A stretch of DNA of 64,000 nt from Candidatus Rhodoferax odensensis (GTDB lineage: Bacteria; Pseudomonadota; Gammaproteobacteria; Burkholderiales; Burkholderiaceae_C). The notes beneath the pieces were generated by a model that saw nothing but the letters and a program-made list of their open reading frames with translations, was not told the origin of the DNA and made no database searches. Both the position numbers and the translations under genes were made by a program. Of this stretch, positions 16,930-25,883 are shown piece by piece. How positions within the stretch are numbered: the stretch's first letter is position 1; every line of letters begins with the position of its first letter. The DNA is taken from positions 38,285-102,284 of the forward strand of contig JADKDJ010000012.1 of assembly GCA_016718405.1 (NCBI GenBank), read 5' to 3'.

Positions 16930-17570
16930 CGTGCCGCCCTTTCAAAAGTGGCGCTGCGCACAAACCCCACGGGTACCTGCAGCGCAGAAGCACCACCGAA
17001 CTGCTGATGAGCCGCCAGCCATTGATCCAGTTTGGGGTCGCGCACCATCACGGGCTGCCCAACGACGGCCTGCGCCGCCATGGCAGTCGAGGCCGCACCC
17101 GCCCGCGGCGCCGCCTCAGCTGCCGGTTTTTGGGCCAACATGGGTGCAGACCCACGCTGTTGAGGATCTGACACCGTCTGCCATGCGGCTGTGACCGCAA
17201 CGGCCATCACAGCAACACCGGCCACCCAGCGCCAACTGAACCGTTCTTCGTTCGCGCTTGGTCGACTTGTGAGCACCGGCGTTGGCGCAACAATCGACAC
17301 GGCGGCACGCGCCGTGGTGGGTACAGGTGCGTTGGCTGCCTCCTGCTGCAGCGCGCCCTGCAAACGCACAAGAAACGCCGCATCATGCCGAACGTCGTTT
17401 GACACCCCGCCACGCATCACGTCGCCGACCACGTGATAAGCGTGCCATGTTTGCCGACCCACACTGCCGCATGCCAGCATCTCCATCGCCCGATCAAGGT
17501 CCGCATCCGACGCGTGTCCATCGACCATGGCCGAAATCACTTCTCGCTGCTTGCTATCTTGCTCACCCAT
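16926..17570 (-). CDS. rseA: Anti-sigma-E factor RseA/MucA
   Basis: A single-pass inner-membrane protein whose cytoplasmic N-terminus (residues 1-75, REVISAMVDGHASDADLDRAM) holds RpoE inactive. One transmembrane helix lies at about 113-131. The periplasmic part is Ala/Pro-rich with a conserved C-terminal segment (about 175-205) where RseB and site-1 protease act in the family. 214 residues. It starts 24 bases after the rpoE stop. Confidence 0.9.
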   Translation of the reverse strand: MGEQDSKQREVISAMVDGHASDADLDRAMEMLACGSVGRQTWHAYHVVGDVMRGGVSNDVRHDAAFLVRLQGALQQEAANAPVPTTARAAVSIVAPTPVLTSRPSANEERFSWRWVAGVAVMAVAVTAAWQTVSDPQQRGSAPMLAQKPAAEAAPRAGAASTAMAAQAVVGQPVMVRDPKLDQWLAAHQQFGGASALQVPVGFVRSATFERAAR

Positions 17571-17594
17571 AGTTTGTATCCCCTTTAGCGGCCG

Positions 17595-18239
17595 CTACCA
17601 TCGTTTGCCAGTCTGGTTGTCCAACATCGGTTTGATGCGGGCCGACACCGCCTCACGAGCCCGGAAAATCCTGGATCGAACCGTTCCGATAGGGCAGCTC
17701 ATCATCTCGGCAATCTCTTCATAGGTCAGTCCCTCCACTTCCCTAAGGGTAATGGCCTGCCTCAACTCATCAGGCAGTTGCTCCAGCGCCGCATTTACTG
17801 CTGCGGCGATTTCCCGAGCCGCCAACACCGACTCGGGCGTCTCGGTAGTGATTGGTTCACTTTTCTGCCAAGAAGTTTCATCGCCGTCGTCATCGGACTG
17901 AAATGGCGCCTCGAAAACGCTGTTGTCGCGCTTGAGTTGAAGCAGGTACTTCTTGGCCGTATTGGTAGCAATGCGGTACAGCCAGGTGTAGAACTGCGAC
18001 TCCCCTCGGAACTGATGCAGCGCCCGGTAGGCCCTGATGAAGGTCTCCTGGGCGATGTCTTCGATCAGGTCAGTGTCGCGCACCATACGACCGATCAGCC
18101 TCTGGATGCGCCGCTGGTACTTGATCACCAGCAATTCGAAGGCTCGCTGATCCCCGGCAACGGACCTTTCGACCAACTGCTGGTCGCTGTCAGCGACTGG
18201 TATAAGCGCCGGTTGAAGTGCTGGATCTGGTTCGCTCAT
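17595..18239 (-). CDS. rpoE: RNA polymerase sigma factor RpoE/AlgU
   Basis: An ECF sigma factor for envelope stress. The 214 residues have region 2 (about 25-95, with DLIEDIAQETFIRAYRAL and FYTWLYRIATNTAKKYL) and region 4 (about 140-200, with LPDELRQAITLREVEGLTYEEIA and GTVRSRIFRARE). The start overlaps by four bases (ATGA) the stop of the small membrane protein upstream, an uncommon direct coupling. It leads rseA-rseB-mucD. Confidence 0.96.
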   Translation of the reverse strand: MSEPDPALQPALIPVADSDQQLVERSVAGDQRAFELLVIKYQRRIQRLIGRMVRDTDLIEDIAQETFIRAYRALHQFRGESQFYTWLYRIATNTAKKYLLQLKRDNSVFEAPFQSDDDGDETSWQKSEPITTETPESVLAAREIAAAVNAALEQLPDELRQAITLREVEGLTYEEIAEMMSCPIGTVRSRIFRAREAVSARIKPMLDNQTGKRW

Positions 18240-18691
18240 AGGGGCATGTCACGGCCAGCGCCACCTGTGTTATGCACAGCCGTTGACACCGTTGCTCGTC
18301 GCAATGCCGCCCACGCAGCGGGTTCGGAACGCCGGTGCAGGCTCAACCAGAGCCTTTGGCCATCTTGGCCTGTAAATATGACAACCAGCATCCGCTGAAG
18401 ATCGACCATCACGGTCACGCTGCCGCGAATGGCAAGCCCACGAGAATACCAAGTCCATTCGCCTGCAACATACTTCAATAACCCAGCTTGGTCGTGGCGT
18501 GCCGCCCACGCAGTGGCGCCCAGGGAGACAAGCCACGCCCCCAGCGCTACCGCCGACCGCACGCCAAAGGGGTCAGGTTGAGTCGACCCGTATGCGGCAG
18601 CAGCCACACCCCCCGCAGTCAACGCGCACAGGTAAAGCCATCGCATGGACCCTGGTCCCACCGGAAAGCCAACCGCTGGGGCGTGGTGCAT
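18236..18691 (-). CDS. Hypothetical small inner-membrane protein upstream of rpoE
   Basis: Not recognised as a named family. The 151 residues have two hydrophobic segments (about 17-37 and 47-64), then a soluble domain with WTWYSRGLAIRG and LQRMLVVIF strands. It lies between fabF (46-bp gap) and rpoE (4-bp ATGA overlap), so it is probably translated with rpoE. Two close helices and a Trp-rich soluble part recall YgfX/CptA-like proteins, but this is weak. Codon use and GC match the neighbours. Confidence 0.65.
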   Translation of the reverse strand: MHHAPAVGFPVGPGSMRWLYLCALTAGGVAAAAYGSTQPDPFGVRSAVALGAWLVSLGATAWAARHDQAGLLKYVAGEWTWYSRGLAIRGSVTVMVDLQRMLVVIFTGQDGQRLWLSLHRRSEPAAWAALRRATVSTAVHNTGGAGRDMPL

Positions 18692-18736
18692 GGTCGCGTG
18701 ATGCCGGCAGTGAGATGCGCCAGAGACGACGCAGGG

Positions 18737-19984
18737 TCAGGGCGCGCGCTTGAACACCAATGAACCGTTGGTGCCCCCAAACCCGAAGTTGTTCTTCAGG
18801 GCCACGTCAATGCGCATGTCGCGGGCTGTGTTGGCGCAGTAGTCCAGGTCACATTCCGGGTCTTGGTTGACCAGGTTGATCGTCGGTGGGCTCTTCTGAT
18901 GGTACAGCGCCAGTACAGTGAAGACCGACTCGACACCACCCGCCCCACCCAGCAGGTGACCGGTCATCGACTTGGTTGAGTTGACCACTACCTTCTTCGC
19001 CGCATCGCCGAGGGCCGCCTTGATCGCGTTGGTCTCGTTGATGTCGCCCAGCGGAGTCGAAGTACCGTGCGCATTGAGGTAGTCCACCTCATCGACATTG
19101 ACGCCTGCGTTGCGCATCGCATTGACCATAGCGCGGCGCGGGCCATCCATATTGGGCGCAGTCATGTGGCCGGCGTCGGCGCTCATGCCGAAACCTGCCA
19201 ACTCGGCATAAATCCTGGCGCCGCGGGCCTTCGCATGCTCGTATTCTTCAAGCACCATCACGCCCGCCCCTTCGCCCAGCACAAATCCGTCGCGATCCTT
19301 GTCAAACGGTCGCGAAGCGGCCGCGGGGTCGTCATTTCGCGTGGAAAGTGCTCGCATCGCTGCAAAACCACCAATACCCAACGGAGACACGGTAGCCTCG
19401 GCACCGCCAGCAATCATCACGTCGGCATCACCGTATTCGATCATCCGGCCAGCATCCCCAATGCAATGCAGTCCGGTGGTGCAAGCGGTGACGATGGCGA
19501 GATTCGGGCCTTTGAACCCGAAATGAATGGAAACCTGACCCGCGATCATGTTGACAATCGTCGAGGGTACGAAAAATGGCGAAATCCGTCGGGCGCCACG
19601 GTTGAGAAACTCGGAGTGAACAGACTCAATCATGGGCAGGCCACCAATGCCTGAGCCGATCACGCAACCGATGCGCGTTGCGAATTCACCATCCAACGCG
19701 TCGCCTGTGGGCAAGCCAGCATCCGCCACGGCTTGGGCCGCAGCAGCAACACCGTAGTGAATGAAGGCATCCATCGTGCGCGCTTCTTTGGCACTGATGT
19801 AGGCCTCCAGATTGAAACCCTTGACCTCCCCGGCGATCTTGCAGGAAAAAGTCGAAGGATCAAACTTGGTGATCAAGTCGATACCAGACTGGCCAGCCAA
19901 CAAATTTGTCCATGCCTGCTCCACCGTATTGCCCACGGGGCTGACGCATCCCAAACCAGTAACGACTACGCGACGACGGGACAT
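18737..19984 (-). CDS. fabF: 3-oxoacyl-[ACP] synthase II (FabF)
   Basis: The elongating condensing enzyme of type II fatty acid synthesis. The 415 residues have the nucleophile Cys168 in VTACTTGLHCIG and the two histidines in NAHGTSTPLGD and MTGHLLGGAGG. It ends the rpmF-plsX-fabHDG-acpP-fabF cluster, 135 bases after acpP. Confidence 0.97.
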   Translation of the reverse strand: MSRRRVVVTGLGCVSPVGNTVEQAWTNLLAGQSGIDLITKFDPSTFSCKIAGEVKGFNLEAYISAKEARTMDAFIHYGVAAAAQAVADAGLPTGDALDGEFATRIGCVIGSGIGGLPMIESVHSEFLNRGARRISPFFVPSTIVNMIAGQVSIHFGFKGPNLAIVTACTTGLHCIGDAGRMIEYGDADVMIAGGAEATVSPLGIGGFAAMRALSTRNDDPAAASRPFDKDRDGFVLGEGAGVMVLEEYEHAKARGARIYAELAGFGMSADAGHMTAPNMDGPRRAMVNAMRNAGVNVDEVDYLNAHGTSTPLGDINETNAIKAALGDAAKKVVVNSTKSMTGHLLGGAGGVESVFTVLALYHQKSPPTINLVNQDPECDLDYCANTARDMRIDVALKNNFGFGGTNGSLVFKRAP

Positions 19985-20119
19985 AAATTAGCGATTCTGT
20001 GTTTCGTCTGAAAGGAACCGAGGCAGTCGTCGCTCCATGCCGGCGCGCGCAAGCGACCATGCTGCCGTCGGCTTTGAGAGTCCACCGACACGTGCCGAGA
20101 ACACCTCAGGCGTCGGGCG

Positions 20120-20359
20120 CTAGGCCTTTTGATGGGTATTGGCGTAGTCGATCGCGTTTTGAACGGTCGTGATCTTCTCCGCGTCCTCATCCGGAATCTC
20201 GATTCCGAATTCATCCTCCAATGCCATCACCAGCTCCACCGTATCCAGGGAGTCGGCACCCAGATCAGCCACGAAGGCCTTTTCATTGGTGACTTGGGAC
20301 TCTTCGACACCGAGTTGCTCGGCAATGATCTTCTTAACGCGTGCTTCGATATCGCTCAT
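20120..20359 (-). CDS. acpP: Acyl carrier protein
   Basis: A 79-residue acidic carrier for growing acyl chains; AcpS attaches phosphopantetheine to Ser37 in LGADSLDTVELVM. ATG at 20359 gives the canonical MSDIEARVKKI start and has GAGGGA upstream; a further in-frame start would add four residues with no ribosome binding site. It lies 108 bases after fabG and before fabF. Confidence 0.97.
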   Translation of the reverse strand: MSDIEARVKKIIAEQLGVEESQVTNEKAFVADLGADSLDTVELVMALEDEFGIEIPDEDAEKITTVQNAIDYANTHQKA

Positions 20360-20467
20360 GGGTTCCCTCAAAGGGTTGTAAAAGAATCCGTGATTTTAGC
20401 CGGGCTCGATGACTTCTCAACGCCCCCGCAGCCGAACGGACAAATCGGCGTCGCTCTGTTTCGTCGG

Positions 20468-21214
20468 CTACAGGTACATCCCGCCATTGACGTGCAATTC
20501 TTGACCGGTTACATAACCCGCCTGTGGGGACGCCAAGTAGGCAACCGCATGCGCGATGTCAGCTGGCTTGCCAAGATGCCCGAGAGGAATCTGCCCAAGC
20601 AGCGTCTTTTGCTGATCCTCCGGCAATCCTGCCGTCATGTCGGTTTCGATGAAACCGGGCGCGACACAGTTGACCGTGATACCGCGCGAGCCCAGCTCCC
20701 TGGCCAGTGCCCTAGTCATGCCCGCCACGCCAGCCTTTGCCGCGGCGTAGTTCGCTTGCCCGGGGTTGCCCGATGCGCCCACTACCGAAGTGATGTTGAT
20801 GATGCGCCCATAGCGCTGCTTCATCATGGTGCGCATCACTGCCCGACTCATGCGAAAGACGGCCTTCAGGTTGGTATCGATGACGGCATCCCACTCTTCG
20901 TCTTTCATGCGCATGGCAAGATTGTCACGGGTAATGCCCGCATTGTTGACAAGCACCTGCACGCCCCCGTCCGCCTTGACAATCTGATCCAGTAGCGCCT
21001 GCCCGGCCGCGGCATCGTTGACATTGAGCACTTCGCCGCGGCAACCCGCGAAGGCCGCCAGGGTCTGCGTGATCTTCTCGGCGCCAACCTCCGTGGTGGC
21101 GGTGCCAATCACGCGCAGACCGCGTTTGGCCAACTCCAGGGCGATTGCGGCACCGATGCCACGCGATGCACCCGTAACCAACGCGACTTGACCCTCATAT
21201 TTAATATCACTCAT
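20468..21214 (-). CDS. fabG: 3-oxoacyl-[ACP] reductase (FabG)
   Basis: An NADPH-dependent SDR enzyme that reduces beta-ketoacyl-ACP. The 248 residues have the TGASRGIG cofactor motif (14-21), NNAGITRD, and the catalytic Tyr/Lys in ANYAAAKAG. The chosen ATG at 21214 lies inside the fabD 3' end (8-base overlap) and gives the typical short N-terminus. Confidence 0.96.
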   Translation of the reverse strand: MSDIKYEGQVALVTGASRGIGAAIALELAKRGLRVIGTATTEVGAEKITQTLAAFAGCRGEVLNVNDAAAGQALLDQIVKADGGVQVLVNNAGITRDNLAMRMKDEEWDAVIDTNLKAVFRMSRAVMRTMMKQRYGRIINITSVVGASGNPGQANYAAAKAGVAGMTRALARELGSRGITVNCVAPGFIETDMTAGLPEDQQKTLLGQIPLGHLGKPADIAHAVAYLASPQAGYVTGQELHVNGGMYL

Positions 21215-22172
21215 GCTCGTCACCCAGTAGTTCACGTTTCACTTCAACCAGACTGCCCGGATCGAGCAGGGCCATGCCATTCATCTCGGGGTCAATTCGT
21301 CTGACCATGCCGGCCAACACCTTGCCTGGACCACACTCCACCACCGAGACGATGCCGTGCGCCTTGATGGCGCGCACGCATTCCACCCAGCGAACTGGGC
21401 CAAACGCCTGGCGGTACAAAGCATCGCGAATGCGGTCGGCATCCACTTCGATGGCAACATCGACGTTGTTGATCAACGCGATACCGGGTGAGGAGAACTC
21501 GACGCTTTCCAGTTGCTCGCGAAGCCGCTCGGCGGCCGGGCGCATCAGACTCGAATGAAACGGCGCGGATACCGGCAACGGCAGTGCCCGCTTGGCGCCC
21601 TGGGCTTTGACGGCCTCGCAGGCGCGTTCCACCGCCGCCTTGCTGCCAGCAATTACAGTTTGCGCCGGATCATTGAAGTTGACGGCCTCGACAACCTCGG
21701 CGCAATCGAGGCCAAAGCCGCGCGTCACGTCCAGGCAGATGGCGACGACCTTGTCCGCGTCCATTCCCAAAACGGCCGCCATGGCCCCAACACCGACTGG
21801 CACCGCTTCCTGCATGGCTTGCGCCCGAAAACGCACCAGCGGGGCGGCCTGACGCAAAGTGATGACGCCTGCCGCAACCATCGCCGAGTACTCGCCCAAC
21901 GAGTGCCCCGCAACGGCAGTCGGCAGCTTGCCGGTTTCGGCCATCCAGGCCCGAAACGCGGCCACACCGGCCACCAACATCACGGGCTGTGTGTTGGTAG
22001 TCAGCGCCAGGACCTCCTTGGGTCCTTCCTGAATCAGCTTGCCAATGTTCTCACCCAAAGCATCGGAGGCCTCGGCGAGCACTTCTTGCACCACAGGATG
22101 GTCACCCCAGCCATCGAGCATGCCCACTGACTGGGACCCTTGCCCGGGAAACACAAACGCGAATGACTTCAT
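21207..22172 (-). CDS. fabD: Malonyl-CoA:ACP transacylase (FabD)
   Basis: Loads malonyl groups onto ACP. The 321 residues have the N-terminal FVFPGQGSQSVGM, the nucleophile Ser91 in GHSLGEY, and the catalytic histidine in PVSAPFHSSLM (about 201). It precedes and overlaps fabG, and follows fabH after 112 bases. Confidence 0.96.
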   Translation of the reverse strand: MKSFAFVFPGQGSQSVGMLDGWGDHPVVQEVLAEASDALGENIGKLIQEGPKEVLALTTNTQPVMLVAGVAAFRAWMAETGKLPTAVAGHSLGEYSAMVAAGVITLRQAAPLVRFRAQAMQEAVPVGVGAMAAVLGMDADKVVAICLDVTRGFGLDCAEVVEAVNFNDPAQTVIAGSKAAVERACEAVKAQGAKRALPLPVSAPFHSSLMRPAAERLREQLESVEFSSPGIALINNVDVAIEVDADRIRDALYRQAFGPVRWVECVRAIKAHGIVSVVECGPGKVLAGMVRRIDPEMNGMALLDPGSLVEVKRELLGDEHE

Positions 22173-22284
22173 GCTGTCAACACCTACTCAGTTAAGGAGC
22201 GCATTGATCGCCCAATAGCGACGGACTCACGCTTGAAACATCAATTTGGAAACCTGCCGCACCACCGGAACACGCCGGCGCGAA

Positions 22285-23262
22285 CTAATAGTTCAAAAGG
22301 ACCGCGCCCCAGGTAAAACCACCCCCAACGCCTTCGAGCATCAGCAGATCGCCGCGCTTGACTTGACCGCTGCGCACGGCCGAGTCAAGCGCCAACGGAA
22401 TCGACGCCGCCGACGTATTGCCATGCTGATCCACAGTGACCACCACTTGGCTCATGGGCAACTTTAGCTTGCGGGCCGTGCTTTGCATAATCCGAATGTT
22501 GGCTTGATGCGGAATCAGCCAGTCGATATCCGCTTCGGTCTTGCCGGCTTTCTCCAGCACGGCCCTCGCTGCGCTCTCCAGCACGCCCACCGCTAGCTTG
22601 AAAACAGCCTGCCCGTCCATCTTGAGCAAGGGGTCCCCCAGTACCGCACCCCCACTGACATGCCCCGGCACACAAAGAATGCCGACGTGCTTGCCATCAG
22701 CGTGCAAATCGCTCGCGAGAATGCCCGGCGTGTCGGACGCCTCCAGGACCACGGCGCCGGCACCATCTCCAAATAACACGCAGGTGGTGCGGTCCTTGAA
22801 ATCCAGAATGCGGGAGAACACCTCGGCACCGACGACCAGTGCCTTGGTTGCGGCGCCGGTCTGAATCATTGAATCGGCGACCGCCAGCGCGTAGACAAAG
22901 CCACTGCAGACAGCCTGCACGTCAAAGGCGGCTCCGCCATGGGCGCCCAGCTTGTTCTGCAGGATGCAAGCGGTGGAAGGAAAGACCATATCTGGCGTGG
23001 AGGTCGCCACGATGATCAGATCAATATCTTGCGCCGTCACCCCGGCGGCCTGCAGCGCGCTCCTGCACGCTTGCAGCGCCAAGTCGCTGCTGCCGACGTT
23101 TGGCTCCGCAAAGTGCCGATACCGGATGCCGGTGCGCTCAACAATCCACTGGTCGGATGTTTCCACCCCGGTCGTCGCCAGTTCAGCAGCCAATTCGGCG
23201 TTGCTCAACCGGCGCGGCGGCAGGTAACTGCCGGTGCCGGCAATGCGCGAAAAACGTCTCAT
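22285..23262 (-). CDS. fabH: 3-oxoacyl-[ACP] synthase III (FabH)
   Basis: Starts fatty acid synthesis by condensing acetyl-CoA with malonyl-ACP. The 325 residues have the nucleophile Cys119 in AVCSGF, then the His (IPHQAN) and Asn (HGNTSAASIP) of the FabH triad. The start directly abuts the plsX stop. Confidence 0.96.
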   Translation of the reverse strand: MRRFSRIAGTGSYLPPRRLSNAELAAELATTGVETSDQWIVERTGIRYRHFAEPNVGSSDLALQACRSALQAAGVTAQDIDLIIVATSTPDMVFPSTACILQNKLGAHGGAAFDVQAVCSGFVYALAVADSMIQTGAATKALVVGAEVFSRILDFKDRTTCVLFGDGAGAVVLEASDTPGILASDLHADGKHVGILCVPGHVSGGAVLGDPLLKMDGQAVFKLAVGVLESAARAVLEKAGKTEADIDWLIPHQANIRIMQSTARKLKLPMSQVVVTVDQHGNTSAASIPLALDSAVRSGQVKRGDLLMLEGVGGGFTWGAVLLNY

Positions 23263-24315
23263 TTAGGGAATCGTGGCAACCGCTTCCGGTTGCATCATCG
23301 ATCCCGGCGCCGCCAACAGTGGCGCCGCATGTGCGATGCGAACTCGAACCCGGTCTATCAAATTGTTCTGGGCTGCATCATACGCTCGGTCGAGCGCATA
23401 GCCAAAACCCAGCTCGTCAGCCGATCCATGGCTCTTGAACACCAGCCCACGCAATCCCAACAACGCCGCACCGTTGTACCGTCGGTGATCAAACTTGCTT
23501 TTCATGGCAGATAGAATCGGATAAGCCACAATAGCCGCAATTTTGGCGTAGATACTGCGAGTGAATTCCGCTTTCAGGAAATTAATGATCATCGCCGCAA
23601 CCCCTTCAGCGGTCTTTAATGCGACGTTTCCAACAAAGCCATCACACACGACGATGTCGGCCGTTCCCTTCAGGATGTCGTCACCCTCAACATTGCCATA
23701 GAAGTTCAAATCACCGGAATTAGAGGCGGATCGCAACAATTCGCCTGCTTTTTTGATGGTTTCACTGCCTTTAATGATTTCTTCGCCAATGTTGAGAAGA
23801 CCCACGGTTGGGTTGTCACCGCCCTTGAGGACAGAAACCAGAACTGAGCCCATCAGAGCAAACTGCAGCAAGTGTTCGGCACTGCAGTCCACATTGGCGC
23901 CCAGATCGAGCATGGTGGTGGCGCAACCTTTGGCATTGGGAATCTGCGCGGCAATGGCGGGGCGGTCAATGCCATCGAGGGTTTTGAGCACGTAGCGGGA
24001 GATCGCCATCAAGGCGCCGGTGTTCCCGGCCGACACGGCGGCCTGCGCCGCGCCCTCTTTCACTTGTGTGATCGCCACCCGCATTGACGAGCTTTTCTTG
24101 CGGCGCAGCGCAACCTCGATCGAATCGTCCATGCCGACGACCTCAGAGGCGGTGACGATACTGGCGCGCGGGTGCGAGAAATCACGCAAACTTTCGGGCA
24201 ACCCGACCAACACCAACCTGGCTTCCGGATGGCGGTCCAGAAAACGCTTACAGGCGGGCAGCGTGACACGGGGGCCGTGGTCGCCTCCCATGCAGTCAAC
24301 AGCAATAGTGATCAT
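23263..24315 (-). CDS. plsX: Phosphate acyltransferase PlsX
   Basis: Makes acyl-phosphate from acyl-ACP for the PlsY route to phosphatidic acid. The 350 residues begin ITIAVDCMGGDHGP, the family hallmark, and contain the SAGNTGALMA and DGFVGNVALKTAEG segments. It lies between rpmF and fabH; a terminator-like hairpin sits in the rpmF-plsX gap. Confidence 0.96.
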   Translation of the reverse strand: MITIAVDCMGGDHGPRVTLPACKRFLDRHPEARLVLVGLPESLRDFSHPRASIVTASEVVGMDDSIEVALRRKKSSSMRVAITQVKEGAAQAAVSAGNTGALMAISRYVLKTLDGIDRPAIAAQIPNAKGCATTMLDLGANVDCSAEHLLQFALMGSVLVSVLKGGDNPTVGLLNIGEEIIKGSETIKKAGELLRSASNSGDLNFYGNVEGDDILKGTADIVVCDGFVGNVALKTAEGVAAMIINFLKAEFTRSIYAKIAAIVAYPILSAMKSKFDHRRYNGAALLGLRGLVFKSHGSADELGFGYALDRAYDAAQNNLIDRVRVRIAHAAPLLAAPGSMMQPEAVATIP

Positions 24316-24363
24316 GGGAAAAGAATGATGCCAAAGGCTGGCAAGAGGATGCCCATGGCATCA

Positions 24364-24404
24364 AAACAAAGGCCCGTCGCTACAAACACGGTAGCTTCGG
24401 GCCT
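24364..24404 (-). terminator. Terminator-like hairpin between rpmF and plsX
   Basis: On the minus strand, a GGCCCG/CGGGCC stem (24398-24403 with 24371-24376) is extended by an inner GCTAC/GTAGC pairing across a two-base mismatch, and is followed by TTTGTTTT. It lies within 20 bases of the rpmF stop and should reduce transcription into plsX, which otherwise follows in the same direction. Confidence 0.7.
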
Positions 24405-24421
24405 CGGCCGAACTTGACGAA

Positions 24422-24604
24422 TCAGGCTTCGGATTTGGTCTTGAGGACCTTTCGTCCACGGTAAAAGCCGGTCGGGCTAATGTGGTGACGCAGGTGCGTC
24501 TCGCCCGTGGTGGGTTCCACGGCGATTCCCGGCACTACCAAGGCATTATGCGAACGATGCATGCCACGCTTGGAGGGCGACTTCTTATTTTGCTGGACGG
24601 CCAT
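24422..24604 (-). CDS. rpmF: 50S ribosomal protein L32
   Basis: A 60-residue basic protein beginning MAVQQNKKSPSKRGMHRSH, the invariant L32 start. The zinc cysteines found in some L32 proteins are absent, as in most proteobacteria. It precedes plsX and the fab genes in the usual order. Confidence 0.97.
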   Translation of the reverse strand: MAVQQNKKSPSKRGMHRSHNALVVPGIAVEPTTGETHLRHHISPTGFYRGRKVLKTKSEA

Positions 24605-24693
24605 TTTCCGATCCTTCTATCGAGGTGCGCGCCATAGGCACGTCACTAAGGGTTAGTCGAGATTGCACGTGTCGTCCACGCGCGAAGCCTTAA

Positions 24694-24699
24694 ATTATA
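24694..24699 (-). promoter_or_regulatory. Candidate -10 element for rpmF
   Basis: A perfect TATAAT on the minus strand, 90 bases upstream of the rpmF ATG, between yceD and rpmF. No good TTGACA-like -35 is visible at 16-18 bp, so the call rests on the -10 and its position only. Confidence 0.4.
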
Positions 24700-24715
24700 G
24701 CCCACAACGCCTGCC

Positions 24716-25264
24716 TCAGCCCTTTTTGGCATTTCGCAGCGTCGCCAACGCCTCGAACGGCATGGGTTTGGTCGCCTGGGCCAGCTCAAAACCCGGGTCG
24801 ACCGCACTGAGAATGACGTTGCCGGGACAGGTCTCGTGGCGCGGAACCACTGGCACCGACATCAAGACCTCATCCTCGATGAGATCATGAAGCCTGAACT
24901 GTTTCTCCAACACCAAAACATCCTCATCCGATTGCTCGTCCTCCCGCTCGGCCGCCTCTTCGCTATCGACAAAGCGAAACCAGCGATCGACGACCACCGG
25001 CACGGCCACAGCCCCCATGCATCGCTGGCACGCCAGGAACAGGCTCACGGTGAGCGTCAGATGCATCCAGGGCTGCATGACGCCCGTCGCTCCGGCGCGC
25101 GTTTCAAAGCTCGCGCTCCAGACCAGCTCCGCCTTTTCCCCCTCGACCAGAACTTCCTCCACGAGTCGAGCAAAATCCAGCAATGGCTCGCACCCGCCGA
25201 TCTGAGCGTTGGCTAGGGCCAGCGCCCGAATGTCGACATTGTTCTGGGCGGTGACAGGTTTCAT
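24716..25264 (-). CDS. yceD: YceD family protein (DUF177), 23S rRNA accumulation factor
   Basis: 182 residues with the DUF177 core: CQRCMG (about residue 78-83), the acidic EDEQSDEDVLVLE stretch, the DLIEDEVLMSVPVVPRHETC segment and a C-terminal FEALATLR motif. YceD homologues are linked to 23S rRNA processing or accumulation and are nearly always just upstream of rpmF, as here. It may form an operon with rpmF, divergent from maf (25-bp gap). Confidence 0.9.
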   Translation of the reverse strand: MKPVTAQNNVDIRALALANAQIGGCEPLLDFARLVEEVLVEGEKAELVWSASFETRAGATGVMQPWMHLTLTVSLFLACQRCMGAVAVPVVVDRWFRFVDSEEAAEREDEQSDEDVLVLEKQFRLHDLIEDEVLMSVPVVPRHETCPGNVILSAVDPGFELAQATKPMPFEALATLRNAKKG

Positions 25265-25289
25265 GCCCGCAGTGTAAGAGAATCAAGCG

Positions 25290-25883
25290 ATGAACTTCTG
25301 CCCCGCACCCAAGCTGATCCTGGCTTCCACATCGCCCTATCGTCGCGAGCTATTGGCCCGGCTGCGCCTGCCCTTTGACGTGACCCCTCCAGAGGTCGAC
25401 GAGACGCCACAGGACCAAGAGACGCCAGCGCACCTCGCCAGTCGACTTGCCGCAAGCAAAGCCGACGTCGTGGCAGACAGGCACCCAGATGGCGTGGTGA
25501 TTGGATCGGATCAGGTCGCCGACCTGAACGGCGAGTCAATTGGCAAACCCGGCAATCACGAACGCGCCGTGGAACAACTGCGCCGAATGCGAGGCTGCAG
25601 CGTAACCTTTCACACGGCAGTCTCTGTCGTGTGCAGGCGGACTGGCTATGCCCAAACTGAGGTGGCGCAGGTCCGTGTGGTCTTTCGCGACCTGAACGAT
25701 GACGAAATCGAACGCTATCTGCGCGCCGAAACACCGTATGACTGCGCTGGCAGCGCCAAGAGTGAGGGCCTTGGCATCACTCTGCTCGATGCCATCCACA
25801 GCGATGACCCAACAGCCCTGATCGGCCTGCCCCTCATTCGCACCGCACGGATGCTGCGCGCCGCCGGAGTCATATTGCCATGA
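25290..25883 (+). CDS. Maf-like nucleoside triphosphate pyrophosphatase
   Basis: A 197-residue house-cleaning nucleotide pyrophosphatase. The Maf signature LILASTSPYRRELL lies at residues 9-22, GSDQV (about 72-76) holds the catalytic aspartate, and YDCAGSAKSEGLG (about 149-161) is the substrate loop. This loop pattern and its position next to yceD-rpmF fit the YceF subgroup (7-methyl-GTP), but the subgroup assignment is by analogy. It overlaps the next gene by four bases. Confidence 0.92.
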   Translation: MNFCPAPKLILASTSPYRRELLARLRLPFDVTPPEVDETPQDQETPAHLASRLAASKADVVADRHPDGVVIGSDQVADLNGESIGKPGNHERAVEQLRRMRGCSVTFHTAVSVVCRRTGYAQTEVAQVRVVFRDLNDDEIERYLRAETPYDCAGSAKSEGLGITLLDAIHSDDPTALIGLPLIRTARMLRAAGVILP

